The notes beneath the pieces were generated by a model. It saw nothing but the letters and a program-made list of their open reading frames with translations. It was not told the DNA's origin and made no database searches. A stretch of DNA of 10,186 nt from Nitrospirota bacterium (GTDB lineage Bacteria; Nitrospirota; Thermodesulfovibrionia; Thermodesulfovibrionales; JdFR-85), in contig WFTX01000129.1 in the NCBI GenBank assembly GCA_015485235.1, positions 1-10,186 of the forward strand. The letters run 5' to 3'. Positions within the stretch are counted from its first letter, which is position 1. Every line of letters begins with the position of its first letter. The translations under genes and the position numbers were made by a program. This document shows, one piece after another, positions 6,474-10,186 of the stretch.

Positions 6474-6602
6474 ATGCTGAAGGAGTCATTCATACTGATG
6501 ACGGCGATCCTGGTCTTTTCAGCCCTGCTGAACGGCCTGGCCCGGCTGATAGAGACAGTGAGAGAGATAGAAAAGGAAAGGACATGGAAACAGAAAGTCT
6601 GA
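6474..6602 (+). CDS. Single-membrane-helix microprotein (42 aa), family not recognised
   Basis: A complete 42-residue ORF with an ideal ribosome site, AAGGAGG at 6459-6465, 8 nt before the ATG. Residues about 6-24 (FILMTAILVFSALLNGLA) form one hydrophobic helix; the remainder is a highly charged, probably helical tail rich in Glu, Lys and Arg (RLIETVREIEKERTWKQK). Such a layout suits a small inner-membrane regulatory peptide with a cytoplasmic tail. It follows the candidate sigma-54 promoter and is followed 13 nt later by a second microprotein and then a terminator. I do not recognise the family. The strong ribosome site, hydrophobic pattern and tidy promoter-to-terminator unit support its being real, but no conservation can be tested here. 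Confidence 0.6.
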   Translation: MLKESFILMTAILVFSALLNGLARLIETVREIEKERTWKQKV

Positions 6603-6615
6603 AAAGGAGTTTGAG

Positions 6616-6693
6616 ATGAAAGGACGATGTTTTCATCCCTGCAAGATGTTTCTGGGATTCATTCTGGGTACAATCTTGATACTGACACCCTGA
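6616..6693 (+). CDS. Second tandem microprotein (25 aa), family not recognised
   Basis: A 25-residue ORF whose Shine-Dalgarno AAAAGGAG (6602-6609) begins at the stop codon of the preceding microprotein, with a 6-nt spacer. The N-terminus is basic with two cysteines in CFHPCK (Cys5, Cys9); residues about 11-24 (MFLGFILGTILILT) are hydrophobic and could lie in the membrane. It ends 22 nt before the stem of a strong terminator. At this length a chance ORF is possible; the case rests on the ribosome site, spacing and hydrophobicity. Confidence 0.42.
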   Translation: MKGRCFHPCKMFLGFILGTILILTP

Positions 6694-6715
6694 CCCTCCA
6701 TAGGCCCCTTTCTCA

Positions 6716-6752
6716 GCGGGGGAGCCCCCCTTTGCTCCCCCGCCCCTTTTTT
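6716..6752 (+). terminator. Strong intrinsic terminator after the microprotein unit
   Basis: A perfect 10-bp stem, GCGGGGGAGC (6716-6725) with GCTCCCCCGC (6734-6743), an 8-nt loop, then CCC and six Ts (6747-6752). It separates the microprotein transcript from the rpmH promoter 10 nt further on. Confidence 0.92.
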
Positions 6753-6761
6753 CTCCTGAAT

Positions 6762-6791
6762 TTGACATAAATTTCCTGAAACTATTATACT
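6762..6791 (+). promoter_or_regulatory. Sigma-70 promoter of the rpmH operon
   Basis: Consensus TTGACA (6762-6767), an 18-nt spacer and TATACT (6786-6791, five of six matches). The transcript would start near 6798, 25 nt before rpmH. Confidence 0.75.
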
Positions 6792-6822
6792 TTTAGTCTC
6801 TATTTTTCAGAAGGGAGTTATT

Positions 6823-6966
6823 ATGGGAGGAGCATACACCACATATAAGCCTCACAAGATCAAGAGGAAGAGAACTCACGGCTTTCTTGTCCGGAAGAGA
6901 ACCCGTGGCGGGAAACGGGTCCTCAAGAACAGGAGAAAAAGGGGCCGGAAGAGATTGACCGTTTAA
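6823..6966 (+). CDS. rpmH: 50S ribosomal protein L34
   Basis: A complete 47-residue L34, a very basic protein of the large ribosomal subunit. The family signature is plain: YKPHKIKRKRTHGFLVRKRT, then GGKRVLKNRRKRGRKRLTV at the C-terminus, the expected ending. It is two or three residues longer at the N-terminus than the E. coli protein. Shine-Dalgarno GGGAG (6813-6817) precedes the ATG. It is the first gene of the rpmH-rnpA-yidD-yidC cluster; no dnaA or obvious replication origin is seen upstream in this window. Confidence 0.97.
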   Translation: MGGAYTTYKPHKIKRKRTHGFLVRKRTRGGKRVLKNRRKRGRKRLTV

Positions 6967-7298
6967 GAAAGCGCCAGCAGTTTCAGAGGGTCTTCAACGA
7001 AGGGCGGAAGGTGATTACCCCGTCGCTGGTGCTCTTCATTGTTCGAGGTGAACATGACACCCTGAGACTCGGCCTTGCCGTTGGCAAGAAGATCGGGAAG
7101 GCGGTCATCCGTAACAGGGTGAAGCGGATCATAAGAGAGGCCTTCCGGCTTGCAGAAAAGGAATTGCTTGAAGAAGGAGTGACCCTGAAGGGGCTTGAGA
7201 TTGTGGCAGTCCCCAAAAGAGCGTGCAGAGAGGCAAAGAGTACCGGCCTTCTGATGGAGATAAAAGAGAGACTGAAGGACATTCAATGCGAAGAGTGA
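6954..7298 (+). CDS. rnpA: Ribonuclease P protein component, probable non-canonical start
   Basis: The protein subunit of RNase P, which binds the catalytic RNA and helps remove 5' leaders from pre-tRNAs. The RNR signature is clear in GKKIGKAVIRNRVKRIIREA. The first ATG/GTG/TTG in frame is GTG 7011, but that would give only 95 residues and discard LRKRQQFQRVFNEGRK, the conserved N-terminal helix. The open frame upstream contains no standard start; the best candidate is ATT 6954, overlapping the end of rpmH by 13 nt, with GGGG (6941-6944) 9 nt upstream. That gives 114 residues, normal for the family. Reinitiation or a -1 slip at the rpmH stop (CGTTTAAG) are alternatives. The stop overlaps the yidD start, so the genes are coupled. 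Family identity is certain; the exact start is not. Confidence 0.9.
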   Translation: MDRLRKRQQFQRVFNEGRKVITPSLVLFIVRGEHDTLRLGLAVGKKIGKAVIRNRVKRIIREAFRLAEKELLEEGVTLKGLEIVAVPKRACREAKSTGLLMEIKERLKDIQCEE

Positions 7299-7495
7299 TG
7301 ATACTGCTTGTAAGGATGTACCAGAGGTTTGTCTCTCCGCTGTTTCCCCCTCATTGCAGATTTACTCCCACCTGTTCCGAGTATGCCGTACAGGCCCTGG
7401 GCAAGTATGGAGTGCTGAAGGGGGGAGTTATCTCTCTGAAGAGGATCCTGAAGTGTCACCCCTTCCATCCGGGGGGCGATGATCCTCTGCGGTAA
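7286..7495 (+). CDS. yidD: Membrane protein insertion efficiency factor YidD
   Basis: A 69-residue YidD (formerly the DUF37 or haemolysin-like family), a small protein at the inner face of the membrane that aids YidC-dependent insertion. The family core is intact: FPPHCRFTPTCSEYAVQALG with its paired cysteines, then KYGVLKGG and the ending KCHPFHPGGDDP. The N-terminus is amphipathic and hydrophobic (RRVMILLVRMYQRFVSP), as expected. ATG 7286 was chosen because it gives the standard length; the frame is open further upstream inside rnpA. It overlaps rnpA by 13 nt and precedes yidC by 71 nt. Confidence 0.95.
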   Translation: MRRVMILLVRMYQRFVSPLFPPHCRFTPTCSEYAVQALGKYGVLKGGVISLKRILKCHPFHPGGDDPLR

Positions 7496-7566
7496 AAAGA
7501 AACATCCACCACAAATCCGGCTGGATGAAGGCACATCCCAGAAGAACCTAAAAGGCGGTGAAAGAT

Positions 7567-9153
7567 ATGGAAGATGAAAGCAGAATGCAGACCCGGGCGC
7601 TTGTCGCCATGGTACTTGCCCTTGTCGTTATCATGGGATACCAGTTTCTCTTTCCCCCTCCCCCTCCCAAAAAGCAACCCCGGCCGGCTGTAACGGAAAA
7701 ACAGAAGGAGGTCCCCAGCCAGGCTGAAAGGGAAGTTTCCAGCCCCGAGGTTCTGCCTGAGGCCTCCGGAGCCAGAGAGTCAGAGATACTGATAGACGTG
7801 GAAACCCCGCTGTACCATGCAAAAATTTCCACCCTGGGTGCCACTGTCAAGATGTGGAAACTGAAAGAGTTCAAGGACGATGAAGGCAGGGAGATTGTTC
7901 TTGCAAGAGAGGATGCAAGGATTCCGCCCCTCTCAATCGGGTTTGGTCCCGAGGTCTCCTTCAGGCCACTCCAGTTCAGCGTGGCAGGTGATATCAGGCA
8001 GATATCAATTACATCTCCAGACCAGACGAGGGAACTACGGCTTGTCTACAGGGATCAAAAGGGAGTGGTGATTGAAAGGATCTTTCAGTTCAGGGGAGAC
8101 GATTACCGGGTGGATATCACTGAGAGGGTCCAGGGACCGAATGACTACTGGGTCACCCTGGGAAGCGGGTTCGGTATAACCGGGACAAAGGGCTACCGGA
8201 GCCATTCCGGTCCGGTGATACTGAAGGAGGCGGACAGAAAGGAATTCAGGGCAGACAAACTCAAGAAAACGGAGATTTTCACGGAAGGGCTCAAGTGGGT
8301 CGCCCAGGAGGACAAGTATTTCTTTGCCGGCCTTGTACCCCTTGGCGTAAAGGCCACAGGGAAGGTCTGGAGGGCTCCATCAGGTGAGGTCCTTACGGGG
8401 ATCAACCTGCCTCAGGGTGAAAACAGGATCCTTCTATATGCAGGTCCCAAGGAGCATGAGAGACTGAAGCAATACGGTGTGGAGCTTGAATATATCATAG
8501 ACTTCGGCTTTTTCTCCATCCTTGCCAGACCGCTCTTCTGGATATTGAAGTTTCTTTACAGGTATATCGGCAATTACGGCTGGGCTATCATTCTTCTGAC
8601 CATCATAGTAAGGGTGCCCTTCATCCCCATAATGAACAGGGGGCAGAAGTCAATGAAGAAGCTCCAGGCCCTCCAGCCGAAGATGAATGAGATCAGGCAG
8701 AAATACAAGAAGGACCCCCAGAAGATGCAGAAGGAGATGATGGAACTCTACAAGAAGTACAAGGTAAACCCGATGAGCGGCTGCCTTCCCCTTCTCATAC
8801 AGATACCGGTCTTTTTCGCCCTCTACAAGGTCCTTCTTATCGCGATAGAGTTGAGAGGTGCGCCCTTCATGTTCTGGATACAGGACCTCTCCGAAAAGGA
8901 CCCCTACTATATTCTTCCAATCGTGATGGGTATCACAATGTTCATCCAGCAGAAGATGACACCCACAGGGGCAGGAAATCCCCAGCAGCAGAAGGTGATG
9001 CAGTTCATGCCCATCATCTTTACGTTCCTCTTCCTGAGCTTTCCCTCCGGCCTTGTGCTCTACTGGCTGGTCAGCAATCTGCTGAGTATAATCCAGCAAT
9101 ATTATGTAAACAAGAAGCTTGCTAAAGAGGTTGCTGAACAGGGGCTGTCCTGA
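7567..9153 (+). CDS. yidC: Membrane protein insertase YidC
   Basis: A 528-residue Oxa1/YidC/Alb3 insertase that places proteins in the inner membrane, alone or with SecYEG. The layout is that of Gram-negative YidC: an N-terminal membrane helix (about 11-27), a proline-rich linker (PPPPPKKQPRP), a large periplasmic beta domain (about 75-310), then the conserved five-helix core from about 330. The hydrophilic-groove arginine is Arg349 (TIIVRVPF); the cytoplasmic charged hairpin with KKLQALQPKMNEIRQKYKKD follows, then PLLIQIPVFFALYKVL and the C-terminal helices through GLVLYWLVSNLLSIIQQYY. I chose ATG 7567 because AAGGCGGTGA (7552-7561), a one-mismatch extended Shine-Dalgarno, is 5 nt upstream; GTG 7558 lies inside that site. 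The usual downstream jag/khpB gene is not present: a repeat-bearing gap and a minus-strand tRNA follow instead. Confidence 0.96.
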   Translation: MEDESRMQTRALVAMVLALVVIMGYQFLFPPPPPKKQPRPAVTEKQKEVPSQAEREVSSPEVLPEASGARESEILIDVETPLYHAKISTLGATVKMWKLKEFKDDEGREIVLAREDARIPPLSIGFGPEVSFRPLQFSVAGDIRQISITSPDQTRELRLVYRDQKGVVIERIFQFRGDDYRVDITERVQGPNDYWVTLGSGFGITGTKGYRSHSGPVILKEADRKEFRADKLKKTEIFTEGLKWVAQEDKYFFAGLVPLGVKATGKVWRAPSGEVLTGINLPQGENRILLYAGPKEHERLKQYGVELEYIIDFGFFSILARPLFWILKFLYRYIGNYGWAIILLTIIVRVPFIPIMNRGQKSMKKLQALQPKMNEIRQKYKKDPQKMQKEMMELYKKYKVNPMSGCLPLLIQIPVFFALYKVLLIAIELRGAPFMFWIQDLSEKDPYYILPIVMGITMFIQQKMTPTGAGNPQQQKVMQFMPIIFTFLFLSFPSGLVLYWLVSNLLSIIQQYYVNKKLAKEVAEQGLS

Positions 9154-9367
9154 GCCACAATGAACCGGTTCAGGCACCCCTGTGTTCTCTTTTGAAGACT
9201 CCTCTGTCTCTGCTGTCCCTGTAGCAGGGCCCCTCCCGAAGTTAAGGCTGAGGTCGAGGTCAAGGTTAAGAAAAAAGCGTATAGCGGGTAGCGTATAGGG
9301 CTTTAACACAGGTTAAGATAGAGGTTTATGTTAAGAAACCCAAGAACCAGTACACCAGGGAAGAGGT
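9154..9367. repeat. Gene-free stretch with degenerate short repeats
   Basis: No gene is supported here. Just after the yidC stop is a perfect 12-bp palindrome TGAACCGGTTCA (9161-9172), then a short CCCTG/CAGGG hairpin (9217-9221/9225-9229) without a U-tract. From 9241 to 9335 the sequence is built of related short words: GTTAAG at 9241, 9265, 9312 and 9330; AGGTCGAGGTCAAGG at 9251-9265; and GCGTATAG twice (9277 and 9291). No convincing terminator for yidC or for the converging tRNA transcript is visible. Confidence 0.5.
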
Positions 9368-9444
9368 TGGTGGCGGTGGAGGGATTTGAACCCCCGACAC
9401 TGCGGATATGAGCCGCATGCTCTGACCACCTGAGCTACACCGCC
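9368..9444 (-). tRNA. tRNA-CAU, most likely elongator tRNA-Met
   Basis: A full cloverleaf of 77 nt with encoded CCA. The acceptor GGCGGTG pairs fully with CACCGCC; the D-stem is GCTC/GAGC, the anticodon stem TGCGG/CCGCA, and the loop CTCATAT has anticodon CAT at 9408-9410 (plus coordinates). The T-arm is GGGGG-TTCAAAT-CCCTC, with one G-U pair. The complete first acceptor pair (G-C) excludes initiator tRNA, which has a mismatch there. Elongator Met is favoured by the GCGGCTCATATCCGC arm; a lysidine-modified tRNA-Ile2 cannot be fully ruled out by eye. Confidence 0.93.
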
Positions 9445-9495
9445 AGAGAGGAAATCAGGAAGGGATCACTTAGTCCCTGCTACGAATGAATATCA

Positions 9496-9501
9496 ATTAT
9501 A
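9496..9501 (-). promoter_or_regulatory. Extended -10 promoter of the tRNA
   Basis: The minus strand reads TATGG followed by TATAAT, a perfect -10 with the TGn extension. No strong -35 is seen. The transcript would start near 9489, giving a 5' leader of about 45 nt for RNase P to remove. Confidence 0.6.
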
Positions 9502-9562
9502 CCATAAGATATTCAGGTAATTGGAAGGGGGTGGTTGCTTTATCTGGCAGGGAATTTTCCAC

Positions 9563-9591
9563 TTGACAAAAAGATAATTTCCTGCTAATGT
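9563..9591 (+). promoter_or_regulatory. Sigma-70 promoter of the HU gene
   Basis: Perfect TTGACA (9563-9568), a 17-nt spacer, then TAATGT (9586-9591) with TG at 9583-9584 as an extended -10. It is divergent from the tRNA promoter about 60 bp away. The leader to the ATG is about 110 nt and carries three CGGTTTT words (9623, 9641, 9655). Confidence 0.75.
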
Positions 9592-9706
9592 TTAAGGGTA
9601 AAGGGGTTTCGCTTTCCATCCACGGTTTTACTATCTGTCCCGGTTTTTATGATTCGGTTTTCCCGAATTGAGATAAATCCACAGACGAAAGGAGGGAAGA
9701 ACAGGT

Positions 9707-9979
9707 ATGACAAAGGCTGAACTGGTTGAGAAGGTTGCCTCTGATACCGGCCTGAGCAAGGCCGATGCCGGAAGGGCCCTTGATGCTGCATTCGATAACA
9801 TCAAGAAGACTCTCAAGAAGGGGCAGAAGGTTACCCTGGTAGGATTCGGCACCTTTTCCGTGAGCAAACGGAAGGCAAGAAAGGGCAGAAATCCACAGAC
9901 CGGAGAAGAGATCAAGATTCCCGCCTCAAAAATTCCGAAATTCACACCTGGCAAGGGCCTGAAGGAGATCGTCAAGTAG
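9707..9979 (+). CDS. hup: HU-family DNA-binding protein
   Basis: A 90-residue histone-like protein of the HU/IHF family, the usual full length. It forms dimers that bend and compact DNA with little sequence preference. The N-terminal helical part (TKAELVEKVASDTGLSKADA) and the saddle strands (KVTLVGFGTFSVSKRKARKG) are standard; the DNA-intercalating arm tip is RNPQTGEEIKIPA with the conserved proline, and it closes with PKFTPGKGLKEIV. HU rather than IHF is favoured by the GRNPQTGEEIKIPA arm and the absence of an IHF-type C-terminal extension, but the families are close. AAAGGAGG (9688-9695) lies 11 nt before the ATG. It is transcribed alone, from its own promoter to a hairpin. Confidence 0.95.
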   Translation: MTKAELVEKVASDTGLSKADAGRALDAAFDNIKKTLKKGQKVTLVGFGTFSVSKRKARKGRNPQTGEEIKIPASKIPKFTPGKGLKEIVK

Positions 9980-9999
9980 TTCTCTCGCTATCTTAAACA

Positions 10000-10025
10000 G
10001 GGGGGCAGCCTCATTTGCCCCCCTT
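10000..10025 (+). terminator. Probable terminator of the HU gene
   Basis: A perfect 8-bp stem GGGGGGCA (10000-10007) and TGCCCCCC (10016-10023) with an 8-nt loop, 20 nt after the stop. The stem may extend with CTTAA (9992-9996) and TTAAG. Only two Ts follow, so termination may be partial or rely on another mechanism. Confidence 0.6.
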
Positions 10026-10063
10026 AAGCACACAGCAAGATGAAGCCAGACTTTAAAAACCTG

Positions 10064-10186
10064 AGAAGACCATGAACGTTGCATAAACATGAGGTTCGAG
10101 CATGGGACATACCCTCACGGGTCTTCTAACGGAATATGGTGTGATTCCCCGGATACAAGACAGGGGGAGAAGACTCCATGAGGGTA
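10064..10186. promoter_or_regulatory. Possible structured leader with alternative stems (runs off the window)
   Basis: No gene is seen between 10026 and the window end. A central segment (10110-10127) is complementary to two others. Upstream, AGAAGACC (10064-10071) pairs with GGTCTTCT (10120-10127), and TGAGG (10090-10094) with CCTCA (10113-10117). Downstream, 10168-10186 forms a nearly perfect inverted repeat of about 18 bp with 10110-10127, enclosing a TTCCCC/GGGGGA helix (10145-10150/10163-10168). The two pairings exclude each other, as in attenuators or riboswitches. I recognise no known riboswitch class, and the strand is not certain. Confidence 0.35.

Noticed and set aside
9239..9290. 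A short in-frame run encoding alternating Val, Lys and Glu in the post-yidC repeats
   Set aside because: No start codon or ribosome site; it is a by-product of the repeated GAGGTC/AAGGTT words.
8650..9309. A 219-codon minus-strand frame opposite the end of yidC
   Set aside because: It mirrors the highly conserved YidC core; its Leu/His-rich sequence is what antisense of Lys- and Met-rich helices gives.
9408..9410. Initiator tRNA-fMet as the identity of the CAU tRNA
   Set aside because: The first acceptor pair is a full G-C pair, whereas bacterial initiator tRNAs have a mismatch there.
9675..9900. Two copies of AAATCCACAGAC resembling part of a DnaA box
   Set aside because: Only seven of nine consensus positions match, one copy is inside the hup coding sequence, and there is no cluster or AT-rich unwinding element to suggest an origin.

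Overview
The window looks like a chromosomal segment of a Gram-negative, non-sporulating bacterium. The evidence is an outer-membrane-type lipoprotein, a long YidC with a large periplasmic domain, and a sigma-54 activator. Gene content and codon style would fit a Nitrospirota- or deltaproteobacteria-like lineage, but that is inference; no marker here fixes the phylum.

Layout. Positions 3-1992 (minus strand) hold two overlapping genes: a spore-photoproduct-lyase-like radical SAM protein and, downstream, an aldo/keto reductase. Positions 1999-2979 are an accessory patch: a cluster of nested hairpins, a toxin-antitoxin module whose antitoxin is intact but whose RelE/ParE-type toxin is frameshifted, then more hairpins. 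An exact 14-bp direct repeat brackets the module. Positions 3043-6245 form a tight operon of sensor histidine kinase, small lipoprotein and sigma-54-dependent response regulator. This is the same order and architecture as the enterobacterial GlrK-QseG-GlrR (QseE-QseG-QseF) system. Positions 6382-6752 carry a good sigma-54 promoter candidate followed by two tandem microprotein ORFs (42 and 25 aa), each with an excellent Shine-Dalgarno sequence and each with a hydrophobic segment, closed by a very strong intrinsic terminator. They are a plausible output of the neighbouring activator and the most interesting undescribed element here.

Positions 6762-9153 are the conserved rpmH-rnpA-yidD-yidC cluster with its own sigma-70 promoter. 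rpmH (47 aa) is complete, and rnpA seems to begin inside rpmH at a non-canonical codon. After yidC comes a gene-free stretch with degenerate short repeats (9154-9367), then tRNA-CAU (most likely elongator Met) on the minus strand. A divergent promoter region drives that tRNA leftward and an HU-family gene (9707-9979) rightward. HU ends at a GC-rich hairpin. The last ~125 bases carry three mutually complementary segments that could form alternative RNA stems, possibly the start of a structured leader for a gene outside the window.

How they work together: the histidine kinase and lipoprotein probably sense envelope state and phosphorylate the activator, which may switch on the adjacent microproteins. 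The ribosomal protein L34 - RNase P protein - YidD - YidC set is housekeeping for translation, tRNA maturation and membrane protein insertion.
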